This document shows, piece by piece, positions 9,679 through 18,936 of a DNA stretch of 64,000 nt; the stretch's first letter is position 1, and every line of letters begins with the position of its first letter. The translations under genes and the position numbers were made by a program. The notes beneath the pieces are model-generated. The model saw only the letters and a program-made list of their open reading frames with translations, did no database searches and was not told the DNA's origin. Source of the DNA: Bacteroides sp. (GTDB lineage: Bacteria; Bacteroidota; Bacteroidia; Bacteroidales; Muribaculaceae); the NCBI GenBank assembly GCA_014802335.1, contig JAAVCL010000016.1, forward strand, positions 62,001 through 126,000, written 5' to 3'.

Positions 9679-9682
9679 TTAA
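9569..9682 (+). CDS. Small ORF in repeat copy 1 (37 aa), possible leader peptide
   Basis: Starts MRLMKESKGAKILINI and ends FRKKFKRLH, a basic peptide that spans from the apical hairpin to just past the right terminal repeat. Its ATG lies in the 3' arm of the apical stem, 12 bases after GAAGAAG. The same peptide, with a few substitutions, is read from the copies at 42.7 and 48.8 kb. Part of this conservation simply follows from DNA identity, so translation is not proven. Confidence 0.35.
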   Translation: MRLMKESKGAKILINISLEKNSFKHFLGFRKKFKRLH

Positions 9683-9774
9683 CAACATTAGTTCTAAAAC
9701 AAGTTATATTCAGAAAAATTCCGGAATATTTATACAACTTTTCTTACTTTGGAAAAATTTCGGACATAATAGCC

Positions 9775-10743
9775 ATGAAAAAAAACATAGTATACAGGTA
9801 TAATTCTGAGACTGATAACTATGAGCGTATTTTCCCTTCTTGGAAACAAAGAATATTACGTGGATTTTTGTTTATTCTTTTTTCTGTTTTGGGAGGAATC
9901 TTTATGTATTTTTTTCTGACACTTTTTTTAGGAACTCCAACGGAAGCAAATCTTAGACGAGAAAATTCATTACTTAAAAGTCAATATAATGTATTAAACA
10001 GGCGATTGGAGAACTCTTTGAAAATAATGGGAGATATCCAAAAGCGAGATGACAATTTCTATCGGGTAATGATGCAAATGGAACCACTGTCCAATAGTCA
10101 GCGTTTTGCAGGGCTTGATAATGAAAATCGTTATAAATCACTTAATCTTCTTCATGATTCTCAATTGGTTACACTCCTTACGCGCCGTTTGGATCTTTTT
10201 GACAGACAACTATATGCACAGTCTCTTTCTTTCGACCAATTAAAGGAAGAAGTGGGTGAGCAAAAGGAGAAACTGACTCATATTCCTTCAATTCTTCCGC
10301 TAAAACCAAAAGACTATAAAATGTCTTCAGGATATGGCTACCGTCGCGACCCGGTGTATTGGACCACCAAATTTCATGAAGGGCATGATTTTGCCGCATC
10401 TCAGGGAACTCCGGTTTTTGCTACCGCAGATGGGGTTGTGGAACTGGCAGAGCGATGCTCGGGTTATGGCAATTGTATTGATATTGATCATGGGTATAAT
10501 TATCTTACACGATATGCTCATCTCTCTGACATATTAGTGAAACCCGGACAAGTAGTTAAAAGGGGAGAAGTGATTGGCAAAGTAGGCTCAACCGGTAAAT
10601 CCACGAGTCCGCACCTTCACTATGAGGTGAGATTTAAGGACGAAGCTCAGAATCCGGTAAACTATTATTTTATGGATCTTACTCCCGAACAGTACGCAGA
10701 AATGATTCTTGAAACTGAAAATGCTGGTCACGTAATGGACTAA
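9775..10743 (+). CDS. M23 family metallopeptidase, membrane-anchored, with coiled coil
   Basis: 322 residues. A basic cytoplasmic start is followed by one membrane helix (about residues 28-52), a coiled-coil-like stretch (60-170) and a C-terminal LytM/M23 domain (about 185-295). Metal and active-site motifs are visible: HEGHDFA, HGYNYLTRYAHL and SPHLHYEV. These enzymes cut peptidoglycan peptide cross-bridges or serve as regulators of division and cell shape. The 12-bp gap to the MerR gene suggests one operon. The leader carries repeat copy 1. Confidence 0.9.
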   Translation: MKKNIVYRYNSETDNYERIFPSWKQRILRGFLFILFSVLGGIFMYFFLTLFLGTPTEANLRRENSLLKSQYNVLNRRLENSLKIMGDIQKRDDNFYRVMMQMEPLSNSQRFAGLDNENRYKSLNLLHDSQLVTLLTRRLDLFDRQLYAQSLSFDQLKEEVGEQKEKLTHIPSILPLKPKDYKMSSGYGYRRDPVYWTTKFHEGHDFAASQGTPVFATADGVVELAERCSGYGNCIDIDHGYNYLTRYAHLSDILVKPGQVVKRGEVIGKVGSTGKSTSPHLHYEVRFKDEAQNPVNYYFMDLTPEQYAEMILETENAGHVMD

Positions 10744-10754
10744 ATATTTATTTT

Positions 10755-11090
10755 ATGGATGAGTTAGAAAAAAAATATTATAAAATGCGTGATATTGTGG
10801 ATATGATTGGGGTTTCTGCAAGCACAATCAGATATTGGGAAACAGAATTTCCTGAATTATCACCTAAACGCAGCCTTTCCAATCAACGTTATTATACGCC
10901 CGAAGATATCACCCGTTTACGGATGATAAATTATCTCGTTAAAATAAAAGGATTGAGAATAGAAGCGGCAAAAGAAGAGCTTCGGACAAATAAAAAGAAT
11001 ATTTCGAACAGAATTAAAGTTATCGAGATCCTTACTGAAACGCGAGATGATTTACAGGAGATTCTTTCTGCTTTGACCAAACGAAAATAG
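10755..11090 (+). CDS. MerR-family transcriptional regulator
   Basis: 111 residues. The N-terminal winged helix-turn-helix (about residues 7-75) shows KMRDIVDMIGVSASTIRYWE and RYYTPEDITRLRMI, typical of MerR. A short C-terminal helix follows (KVIEILTETRDDLQEIL), likely for dimerisation. There is no effector-binding domain and no cysteine sensor, so it resembles the small MerR proteins commonly found beside M23 peptidase genes in Bacteroidota. Starts 12 bp after the M23 stop and is probably co-transcribed with it. Confidence 0.88.
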   Translation: MDELEKKYYKMRDIVDMIGVSASTIRYWETEFPELSPKRSLSNQRYYTPEDITRLRMINYLVKIKGLRIEAAKEELRTNKKNISNRIKVIEILTETRDDLQEILSALTKRK

Positions 11091-11159
11091 TCTCTCTTTT
11101 TAAATTTTTTATTCTAATAGACTGATAATGCTTGATTCTATAAACTTTTATGCTTGATA

Positions 11160-11600
11160 CTATAGATTTGAATTATAATATTTAGGATTCCCGGTTACTT
11201 CCTCTCCAATAAAGGCCGGTAACTGTAAAGGCAGAGATTCATCGGGCAGTTCAACTTCAGCTATAACCAATGGAGCCAGGTATCCCTCAAATTCATCAAT
11301 TTCCCATTTATATCCGCAATAGTTTACGATATATCTTTTTTTCTCAAGTATAGGGCTTAAACATAATTTAAGCATATCCTTGGCATCATCCAAGGGAATT
11401 TCATATTCAAACTCTAATCTTTTGCATCCGATAGTCTTCCCTTTTACTGTTATAAATCCCTTGTCATCTATAATTCTGATTCGCACGGTCCTTTCAGGTT
11501 CTTTTGATAAATATCCCTGAACTATCGTGTGACACGCACTTGCCATATTCCTATATTCATGTGAATTTACAAGAAATTTTTTTTCTATTTCTACTGCCAT
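11160..11600 (-). CDS. CYTH domain protein (triphosphate tunnel metalloenzyme)
   Basis: 146 residues. The signature EIEKKF near the N-terminus, RTVRIRI, FITVKG, RLEFEYEI, WEIDEF and VIAEVELP supply the alternating charged residues that line the triphosphate-binding beta tunnel. Members hydrolyse inorganic triphosphate or thiamine triphosphate, or make cAMP; the short single-domain form favours a triphosphatase, which is inference. It ends slightly earlier than the usual 155 or so residues. Preceded in the same direction by a hairpin/leader repeat (11645-11765). Confidence 0.85.
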   Translation of the reverse strand: MAVEIEKKFLVNSHEYRNMASACHTIVQGYLSKEPERTVRIRIIDDKGFITVKGKTIGCKRLEFEYEIPLDDAKDMLKLCLSPILEKKRYIVNYCGYKWEIDEFEGYLAPLVIAEVELPDESLPLQLPAFIGEEVTGNPKYYNSNL

Positions 11601-11644
11601 ATTATTATTTTATAAAGTAGTCTTGATTACGATTAATAAGATGC

Positions 11645-11765
11645 TGAACAGATAAAACATGTTCTTTTTAGAATGATTTGAGCTTATAGGCCAATCGCAT
11701 AGCACGATTTACACCCTCTCTCCACACTCAAATTGTCCCATACATAACTGCGTTTTATTTGTTCA
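11645..11765 (-). repeat. Diverged hairpin/leader repeat upstream of the CYTH gene
   Basis: Bounded by TGAACAGATAAAAC (11645-11658) and GTTTTATTTGTTCA (11752-11765), an imperfect inverted repeat. The latter end also occurs in the 28.8-kb element, which shares GTTTTATYTGTTCATTA. On the minus strand the core reads ATTTGAG, GGAGAGAGGG, an ATCGTGCTATGCGAT hairpin and GCTCAAAT. A 10-aa ORF, MRLAYKLKSF (complement of 11668-11700), begins at this hairpin, 67 bp before the CYTH start. Confidence 0.55.
11668..11700 (-). CDS. Possible 10-aa leader ORF (MRLAYKLKSF)
   Basis: ATG CGA TTG start within the hairpin, as in the other repeats, and a TAA stop at 11668-11670. So short that only its shared position and its MRL start support it. 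Confidence 0.2.
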   Translation of the reverse strand: MRLAYKLKSF

Positions 11766-12169
11766 TTAGTTTTTAGCAATTACTTATTTAAATTTTAGCA
11801 ACGACTATTATAATATACCTGTATATAGTACGTTTTATTTAAGTATATATTTTCTTCAGGTGGCTTTATTATTATTGGAGTTAATAAATTTATTGATAAA
11901 AAAATTATTATCGATATTTTTAATATAAAGCCGTAAAAAATTCAAATCGACGCAGGTCATTAGTTTCCTATATTTTGAGGTATATGTAAGTTTAACATTT
12001 TAATGATATATTGCCTGTCTTTCTTTAAAGTATTTTATTCTTTGATGATTTCATCGATCCATTAAATAAGTTTGAAATATCTATTGAACAGGACTCTAAT
12101 AAAATATATCCTTAATTGATGATTCTTACCTATGTAGCCCAAAAATATCAGGAATTTTAATTTAATTCT
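11766..12169. other. AT-rich intergenic region, no gene seen
   Basis: Divergent region between the CYTH repeat and the DUF5686 gene. Very AT-rich, with stops in all frames; no convincing TAnnTTTG promoter or hairpin was found. Confidence 0.6.
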
Positions 12170-14767
12170 ATGACAAAAATAAGATTTGCTATATTCTGCA
12201 TTTTAACAATTACATATTGGTGTTATTTCCCCGGCAGTGGATATAGCATGGGTAATAGCGTATCATCAACAAAAACATATACGAAAAAATCCGGAAATTT
12301 ACGTAATGTTATTGGAGTAGTAAGAGATGAAACTACGCATGAAGCTCTTCCATTTGTCAATGTATTCTCAAAGCAGAATAAGAAGGGTGTCACAACAGAT
12401 CAGGAGGGTGTGTTTAAATTATATCTTCCCGTAGGTGCACAAATTGATGTTACGTCACTTGGATATGACAAGAAGTCTGTTAAGTTTAATGGAGAAAGAG
12501 ACACAATATCCATATACCTTACTCCTTCTTCCACTGCGTTAGAGGAGGTTATTATCAAGCCTAAAAAGCAGAAATATTCAAAAAAGAATAATCCTGCAGT
12601 AGAACTAATGCAACGTGTCCGCAAAGATAAGGATATACACAATCCTATTAATTCACCGGCCTACAGCTTTGATAAATATGATAAAGTCGTTATTGCTCTA
12701 AACGATTATAAAGGCTATTTGCCCGGAGAAGATGGGAAAGTTAAAGGAAAGATTAAAGTAATATCTGAACTGGTTGACACAGCGACATGGACAGGAAAAA
12801 GAATATTGGATGTCTCTCTGAAAGAAAGTGTATCGAGTCATATCTACACTTCCGATGGAGTAGACAAAGAAATTGTCACAGCGCAGAGAAGTAACGGTAT
12901 AGATAAAGCTTTTGACGAAGCCTATACAAGAGTGCTTTTCGAAGATCTTCTTAGAGATGTGAATGTTTATGACAATGATGTGCCGGTTATGAGGAATCGT
13001 TTTGTGAGTCCGCTGTCTACAATTGGTGCTGATTTCTATAAATATCATATCACAGATACGGTATTGATAGGAGATGAAAGATGTGTGGAGCTTACTTACG
13101 CACCTCATAATCCTGAATCAATGGGATTTAACGGCCGGTTATATATACCCGTTGAAGATTCTGTCAAGTATGTTAAGCGGGTTACCATGCGCCTTCCTAA
13201 AGCTGCTAATGTGAACTATGTGGAAAACATGATTTTGAATCAGACCTTTCGCAAAGATTCTATTGGCAAAGTGCATAAGATAATGGATGATATAGTTGTC
13301 GAACTCCATATAGCAGGTTCTTTAGGAAGAGTTTATTTGTCCCGCCAATCCCGTCTTGATAATCAGTCGTACGAAAGAAGAGATGACTTGAAAGATTATT
13401 ATACTAAATTAGGAAGTAGATTTGTTATAGACGAAGCGGAAGATAGGCCCGATGAATTTTGGTCAGAATCTCGCATGATACCTCTTACGTATGCTGAGTC
13501 GAAATTGGGAGGTAAGGATTCTCCTTTTAAAAAGTCGCCTGTCATTTATTGGACTATGCGTGCAATAGAAATAGTCATAAAGGGCTATGTAACCACAGGT
13601 AAAAACAGCAAGTTTGACTTCGGTCCCATTGATACATTTGTCAGCTATAATGCAACAGAGGGATTGCGTTTTGCCGTTGGAGGATTAACTACAGCCAATC
13701 TTAATGATCATATTTTCGGTCGCGGATATGTGGCTTATGGAATAAAAGATCACCGCTGGAAATATAATGCTGAACTTGAGTATTCATTCAATAAGAAAAA
13801 ATATCATTCCCGCGAATTTCCCATGAATGGTATTCGTGCCACTTATCGCTACGACGTAAATAAACTGGGGCAGCATTATATGACCAATTCTGCAAGCAAT
13901 CTGCTTAACTCAGTTAAAAGACTTGAAAGTAATCTGACAACATACGAGAGGGTTGCCAAACTTGAGTATAATATCGAATGGATGAATCATCTTTCCTTTA
14001 GTGCTGAGTTGAGCAGTCAGCGCCAGGAGTCGTCAAAACATGTTAGCTTTATTGACGGATATGGCAATAATATAGATCACTATAATCAAAATAATCTGAG
14101 GTTACAGGTAAGATGGGCACCCAACGAAAAGTTTATGCAGACTTATAATGAGCGTAGGGCTGTCAATCGTGATGCAATATGCCTTATATTTACTCAGACG
14201 TTTGGTCCTAAGAAATTATTTGGATCTGAATTTACAATGAATCTTTCTGAGTTTTGCTTGCAAAAACGATTCTGGTTTTCTGCATTCGGATATGCAGATG
14301 TTGTTTTCAAAGCAGCTAAATTATGGAACCAGGTTCAGTTCCCGGCCTTATTGTGGCAGAATGCAAACGTAGCTTACACGGTTCAGACAGAAACGTTCAG
14401 CCTTCTCAATCCGATGGAATTTGCATTAGACCAGTATGTCTCGTTAGATTTAAACTATAATCTTAATGGATTGCTTTTCAACAGACTGCCACTGATAAAA
14501 AAACTTGGATTACGTGAAGTGATTTCTTTTAAAGGATTCTACGGTGGTCTAACACGCAAAAATAATCCGGAATATAACGATAATCTTTTCCGATTTCCCG
14601 ATGCTTCAACTCAGATAATGGGAAAGACACCATATATGGAACTTGGAGTGGGAATTGACAATATTCTTACTTTCCTAAGGCTTGATTATATTTGGCGTTT
14701 GAGCTATCGCAATAAACCGGGTGTTCCGGATTCAGGCTTAAGATTCTCTTTCCATTTTGCGTTTTAA
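12170..14767 (+). CDS. DUF5686 outer-membrane protein with carboxypeptidase-like regulatory domain
   Basis: 865 residues. A signal peptide (about residues 1-26) precedes a carboxypeptidase-regulatory-like beta-sandwich at about 45-125 (GVVRDETTHEALPFVNVF, GVTTDQEGVFKLYLP, LGYDKKSV). The remainder matches the Bacteroidota DUF5686 family, and the C-terminal half has the alternating aromatic pattern of a beta-barrel, ending in RFSFHFAF with a terminal Phe. Probably an outer-membrane protein of unknown function. Stands alone; followed by a hairpin terminator shared with the convergent S9 peptidase. Confidence 0.85.
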   Translation: MTKIRFAIFCILTITYWCYFPGSGYSMGNSVSSTKTYTKKSGNLRNVIGVVRDETTHEALPFVNVFSKQNKKGVTTDQEGVFKLYLPVGAQIDVTSLGYDKKSVKFNGERDTISIYLTPSSTALEEVIIKPKKQKYSKKNNPAVELMQRVRKDKDIHNPINSPAYSFDKYDKVVIALNDYKGYLPGEDGKVKGKIKVISELVDTATWTGKRILDVSLKESVSSHIYTSDGVDKEIVTAQRSNGIDKAFDEAYTRVLFEDLLRDVNVYDNDVPVMRNRFVSPLSTIGADFYKYHITDTVLIGDERCVELTYAPHNPESMGFNGRLYIPVEDSVKYVKRVTMRLPKAANVNYVENMILNQTFRKDSIGKVHKIMDDIVVELHIAGSLGRVYLSRQSRLDNQSYERRDDLKDYYTKLGSRFVIDEAEDRPDEFWSESRMIPLTYAESKLGGKDSPFKKSPVIYWTMRAIEIVIKGYVTTGKNSKFDFGPIDTFVSYNATEGLRFAVGGLTTANLNDHIFGRGYVAYGIKDHRWKYNAELEYSFNKKKYHSREFPMNGIRATYRYDVNKLGQHYMTNSASNLLNSVKRLESNLTTYERVAKLEYNIEWMNHLSFSAELSSQRQESSKHVSFIDGYGNNIDHYNQNNLRLQVRWAPNEKFMQTYNERRAVNRDAICLIFTQTFGPKKLFGSEFTMNLSEFCLQKRFWFSAFGYADVVFKAAKLWNQVQFPALLWQNANVAYTVQTETFSLLNPMEFALDQYVSLDLNYNLNGLLFNRLPLIKKLGLREVISFKGFYGGLTRKNNPEYNDNLFRFPDASTQIMGKTPYMELGVGIDNILTFLRLDYIWRLSYRNKPGVPDSGLRFSFHFAF

Positions 14768-14792
14768 TAAAAAGTAAAATGGTGTTTATATG

Positions 14793-14834
14793 AACTGCAC
14801 TCCAAAAGTTAGACAAAACTTTTGGAGTGCAGTT
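14793..14834. terminator. Bidirectional terminator between DUF5686 and S9 peptidase genes
   Basis: AACTGCACTCCAAAAGTT (14793-14810), loop AGACAA, mirrored arm 14817-14834. Sequence and layout match the terminator at 51654-51691 in reverse orientation, and both resemble paired ends of IS3-type elements. Confidence 0.85.
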
Positions 14835-14861
14835 TTACTTTTAAGAATATCTAATATAGAT

Positions 14862-16976
14862 TTATTTTGCTGAGGGCTTCAGATATTTATCCAAGAATCT
14901 GAAGAAACAGCGCTGCCAAAGAATAGCATTCTGAGGTTTAAGTACCCAATGGTTTTCATCAGGGAAAACAAGCATTTCGGTTTCAAGGCCTCTCATTTTG
15001 GCAGCATTAAATGCCATCATTCCTTGTGAGGCAAGAATTCGATAATCTAATTCTCCTACGGTCACTAAAATTGGAGCAGTCCATTTGTCAACAAATTTAT
15101 GGGGAGAGTTTGCGTATGTGCGTTGAGCAATAGAATTTTCTTTATCCCAATATGGACCACCAAGATCAAAGTCTGCAAACCACATTTCTTCTGTTTCAAG
15201 ATACTGTGATTCAACATTGAATATTCCGGCGTGTGCAACCAATGCTGCAAAACGGCCATCATTATGACCGGCTAACCAATAAACAGAAAAACCGCCATAA
15301 CTTGCCCCGATAGCTCCGACGTGATCTGCGTCAACATACGGGCGAGATTTTAAATAATCTGTAGCAGCAAAGTAATCCTGCATATTTTGACCTCCATAAT
15401 CTCCGGAGATCTGGCGATTCCAATCTTCTCCAAATCCGGGAACACCATGGCGATTAGGTGCTATAACGACATACCCGTTTGCTGCCATGATCATAAAATT
15501 CCATCGGTAGCTCCAGAATTGACTTACGGCCTGCTGAGGACCACCCTGACAATAAAGAATGGCGGGATATTTCTTATTAGGATCGAAATCGGGAGGAAGG
15601 ATTTCCCAACATGTCATTTCTTTTCCATCTGTTGTAGGAACAACAACTTTTTTAACTTCTCCAAGCTTAAGCTGATCGAGCAAATCTTTATTAACAGAAG
15701 TCAATTGTTTAATGTCGTTGTTGTCACGAGACACCATATATATTTCATTCGGCTCGCGCATTGAATGGCGTAAGGTCAGAGCAGTGTTGTCTGACACGGG
15801 GATAACACTTGCATAATCATATTGTCCGTCTGCAATTGTCTTGATTTCAGCGGTCGCAATATCAATTGTGAACATAGGTTCAGTTCCTTCGCAATATCCT
15901 ACGAACCAGATTGACTTGCCATCTTTCGACCAAGAAATTTGTTCGGGCCAATATTTCCAGTTCTCAGTAAGGTCACGTACTTGACGGGTCTTAAGATCAA
16001 TAATGCAAAGTCGTTTCTTATCAGACTCATATTTAGCAGTCGCCATAGAGAGCCATGCAAGCTGGCTGCCATCAGGAGAAAAAACAGGATCGGTGTCATA
16101 TCCGGGATACGCTTCCCCTTCAGTCAGAGTTTCTGTAGTTCCTTTTTCCAGATCATATAAATAGATATTTGAGTCTGTGGAGAATACATAATCCTTACCT
16201 GTAAGTTTCCGACTCACGTATACCAGCGAGCGTGAATCAGGACTCCATGCAAAAGATTCTGCTCCACCAAATGGGCGCATAGGACATTCAAATGGCTCAC
16301 CTTCCATAATATCTTTTGCATTTTCGAGCTTGCTATTATTTATGTCGGCAAGAAATGGATGTGGAATCTTGGTTACCCATTCATCCCAGTGCTTGTAACC
16401 AAGGTCATCAATAACTCTTCCTGTGGTTTTATCAAGGCCTGCAAATAAAGTGGTGTCTTTATTAAAAGCATCTATAGGAGAGGAATATATTACTTTTGCT
16501 TCGTCAGGGCTTATTTTAAAACATTCTATTCCGTTGGCGACTTCACTTATTCTTTTCTCTCCGGAACCGTCTGCATTAATTTCGAAGATCTGCTGTGCCT
16601 TTGTTTCTTCATCATATCGAAGAAATGCCAGCTTCTTACCCTCATTTATCCACTGAATGTTATTCTCTGAGCCGGCAGTTTTCGTAAGTCTTCTCATTTC
16701 ACTGCCATCGCTGTTTATCAGGTATATTTCAGAGTTACCTTTATTTTCGTCAATGTCTTCATAAGTTAAGGTAAATGCTACCAATTTGCCATCAGGCGAT
16801 GGAGTAGCTTCTGAAATTCTACCAAACGCCTCAAGAATTTCCGGAGTTAACATTCCGTTTTCAATCTTTACGTCAGGCTTTTCAATAATTTTTGACTTTT
16901 GTCCCGATTCTCCGGAACAAGATGTGATTGCCAATGGAAGTAACATGGCACACATAGTTAATCCTGTTTTATTCAT
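14862..16976 (-). CDS. S9 family (prolyl oligopeptidase-type) peptidase, lipoprotein
   Basis: 704 residues. The N-terminus ends in a lipobox (LAITSC), so it is probably anchored to an envelope membrane. Residues about 40-420 form a WD40/TolB-like propeller with repeated SPDGK and WSPDSR motifs. The C-terminal alpha/beta-hydrolase has nucleophile GASYGG (about 545), the acid in GELDYR and the His in DENHW. It should cut short peptides, in the DPP5/acylaminoacyl-peptidase class. It follows YgiQ and uvrB on the same strand, 31 bp after the YgiQ stop. Confidence 0.93.
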   Translation of the reverse strand: MNKTGLTMCAMLLPLAITSCSGESGQKSKIIEKPDVKIENGMLTPEILEAFGRISEATPSPDGKLVAFTLTYEDIDENKGNSEIYLINSDGSEMRRLTKTAGSENNIQWINEGKKLAFLRYDEETKAQQIFEINADGSGEKRISEVANGIECFKISPDEAKVIYSSPIDAFNKDTTLFAGLDKTTGRVIDDLGYKHWDEWVTKIPHPFLADINNSKLENAKDIMEGEPFECPMRPFGGAESFAWSPDSRSLVYVSRKLTGKDYVFSTDSNIYLYDLEKGTTETLTEGEAYPGYDTDPVFSPDGSQLAWLSMATAKYESDKKRLCIIDLKTRQVRDLTENWKYWPEQISWSKDGKSIWFVGYCEGTEPMFTIDIATAEIKTIADGQYDYASVIPVSDNTALTLRHSMREPNEIYMVSRDNNDIKQLTSVNKDLLDQLKLGEVKKVVVPTTDGKEMTCWEILPPDFDPNKKYPAILYCQGGPQQAVSQFWSYRWNFMIMAANGYVVIAPNRHGVPGFGEDWNRQISGDYGGQNMQDYFAATDYLKSRPYVDADHVGAIGASYGGFSVYWLAGHNDGRFAALVAHAGIFNVESQYLETEEMWFADFDLGGPYWDKENSIAQRTYANSPHKFVDKWTAPILVTVGELDYRILASQGMMAFNAAKMRGLETEMLVFPDENHWVLKPQNAILWQRCFFRFLDKYLKPSAK

Positions 16977-17007
16977 GTGTTAGTTTTATTGATGATAAAA
17001 GATTTAA

Positions 17008-18936
17008 TTATAACTTATTTTTACGTTTTTTGTTATTGAATTTTTGATTAACACCATTATGATTAACTCTATTATTAGGATAAAGAACACCGATAAGATC
17101 TCTTCGATGCAGTTTATTAAGTTCACTAATAATTGAGTTTTTTTCTTCAGCTTTCCACCAAAAAAAGAATTGTCGTTGAGCAAGTTTTTCTTTCTCGGTT
17201 TTTGCCGTATATACTTTTTCACCACTATAAGGATGAAAACCGGTATAATAAATTTCAGTTGCTAAAGTCATAGGAGTAGGGGTAAAATCCTGCACTTGTT
17301 CCAAGTGAAAATTTAACTGCTTTGTTTCCGCAGCCAGTTCAGCCATATCCACTGCCCGGCAAGCAGGATGTGATGATATGAAATATGGAATAAGTTGCTG
17401 TTGAAGACCACTCTCTTTATTTACTTTATCAAAGATATTTTTGAATTTTTTGAACAGCTGAAAACTTGGTTTTCTCATGCAGTTCAGAACTGTTTCTGAA
17501 GTGTGTTCAGGAGCAACCTTTAGTCTGCCGCTTACATGATTCGTTATTAATTCATTGAGATACTGAGAATTAATTTTGTTAATGGTCTGATCGCCTGCAT
17601 CAGCCATGGCAAGATCATATCTTACTCCGCTACCTATAAAAGATTTTTTTACTTCAGGTATTTCATCAACCTTTCGATATATTTCAAGAAGTTGAGAATG
17701 GTCAGTGTTCAGATTTTTACAGACCGACGGGTGTAAACAAGATGGACGGGCACATTTCTTACAAATTTCGATATTTTTGCCTTTCATTCCATACATGTTG
17801 GCTGAAGGCCCTCCGAGATCCGAGATATAACCTTTAAAGTCGTGCATGGCAGTCACCTTTTTTACCTCTTTAAGAATGGACTGCTCAGATCTGGATGCAA
17901 TGAATTTACCCTGGTGGGCGGAAATAGTGCAAAATGCACACCCTCCAAAACAACCACGGTGCATATTCACGGAGTGTCTTATCATTTCATAGGCAGGAAT
18001 CGTCTTCCCTTTATAGCGAGGATGGGGGAGACGCGTATACGGCAAATCAAAAGACGCATCTATTTCGGCTGTTGTCATTGGAGGGAGCATAGGGTTAATT
18101 TTCAACATCCTGTCTCCGGTCTTTTGCCAAATAACTTTCCCGAAATATTTATTAGATTCTTCTTCAATGAATCTGAAGTTTGAAGCTTGTAATTTTTTAT
18201 TTTTCAAACATTCTTCAAAACTGTGAAGAACAATATCGTCCTCTCCCGGCAATTCGTCAGTTATAACTGCTGTCTGCGCTATATCAGTCATATTACTGAT
18301 CCTGTCATTATTTTTGAGCCGATTCGCTATTTCTACAATAGTTCTTTCTCCCATTCCATAGCTTATCATGTCGGCATCAGAATCGAATAAAATTCCCGGT
18401 CTCAGTCTGTTCTCCCAATAATCATAATGGGCAACTCTTCTTAAGGAAGCCTCGATACCTCCGATAATTACAGGAATTTCCGGATATAATTTTTTTAAAA
18501 TTTTCGAGTAAACAATAGTTGGCATATCGGGCCTTTGGCCATGCTTGCCTCCGGCTGTATATGCATCATCATGTCTTAATCTTCGATTGGCAGTATAATG
18601 ATTAACCATGGAGTCCATAGCTCCGGCAGATACCCCAAAGAATAACTTGGGCGTTCCAAGTTTTTTAAAATCTCTAAGATCGTCTCTCCAATTTGGCTGA
18701 GGAACGATTGCTACCTTATAACCGGCATGTTGCAGAGTTCTCCCTATCACAGCAGCCCCAAAAGAGGGATGATCAACGTATGCATCTCCGGAAAATAAAA
18801 TAATGTCCGGCTGGTCCCAACCGAGATCATCCATTTCATCTCGGGAAGTGGGAAGATAAAATCTTTTGTCAACCGCTTCCTTAGGCAATACTGCAAATGT
18901 GTCTTTTTTATTTCTCATTTTCTCTGGTTGTTTCAA
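17008..18936 (-). CDS. YgiQ family radical SAM protein
   Basis: 642 residues. N-terminal UPF0313 region (PTSRDEMDDLGWDQPDIILF, VIIGGIEASLRR), then the radical SAM cluster motif CFGGCAFC (about residues 330-337) and later FTPTPMTLATEIYYTG. The cluster binds 4Fe-4S and S-adenosylmethionine; the substrate of YgiQ is not established. Its start overlaps the end of uvrB by 29 bp, so the two are likely translated from one mRNA. The tail is lysine- and asparagine-rich, typical of this low-GC genome. Confidence 0.92.
   Translation of the reverse strand: MKQPEKMRNKKDTFAVLPKEAVDKRFYLPTSRDEMDDLGWDQPDIILFSGDAYVDHPSFGAAVIGRTLQHAGYKVAIVPQPNWRDDLRDFKKLGTPKLFFGVSAGAMDSMVNHYTANRRLRHDDAYTAGGKHGQRPDMPTIVYSKILKKLYPEIPVIIGGIEASLRRVAHYDYWENRLRPGILFDSDADMISYGMGERTIVEIANRLKNNDRISNMTDIAQTAVITDELPGEDDIVLHSFEECLKNKKLQASNFRFIEEESNKYFGKVIWQKTGDRMLKINPMLPPMTTAEIDASFDLPYTRLPHPRYKGKTIPAYEMIRHSVNMHRGCFGGCAFCTISAHQGKFIASRSEQSILKEVKKVTAMHDFKGYISDLGGPSANMYGMKGKNIEICKKCARPSCLHPSVCKNLNTDHSQLLEIYRKVDEIPEVKKSFIGSGVRYDLAMADAGDQTINKINSQYLNELITNHVSGRLKVAPEHTSETVLNCMRKPSFQLFKKFKNIFDKVNKESGLQQQLIPYFISSHPACRAVDMAELAAETKQLNFHLEQVQDFTPTPMTLATEIYYTGFHPYSGEKVYTAKTEKEKLAQRQFFFWWKAEEKNSIISELNKLHRRDLIGVLYPNNRVNHNGVNQKFNNKKRKNKL

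Noticed and set aside
9621-9803. 60-codon frame running from repeat copy 1 into the M23 start region
   Set aside because: Different frame from the conserved small ORF, TTG start, no stop-free conservation in the other copies.
12698-13108. 136-codon frame antisense to the DUF5686 gene
   Set aside because: Lies inside a long, well-supported gene; no recognisable motif.
15387-15764. 125-codon frame antisense to the S9 peptidase gene
   Set aside because: Shadow of the coding strand; no domain, no promoter.
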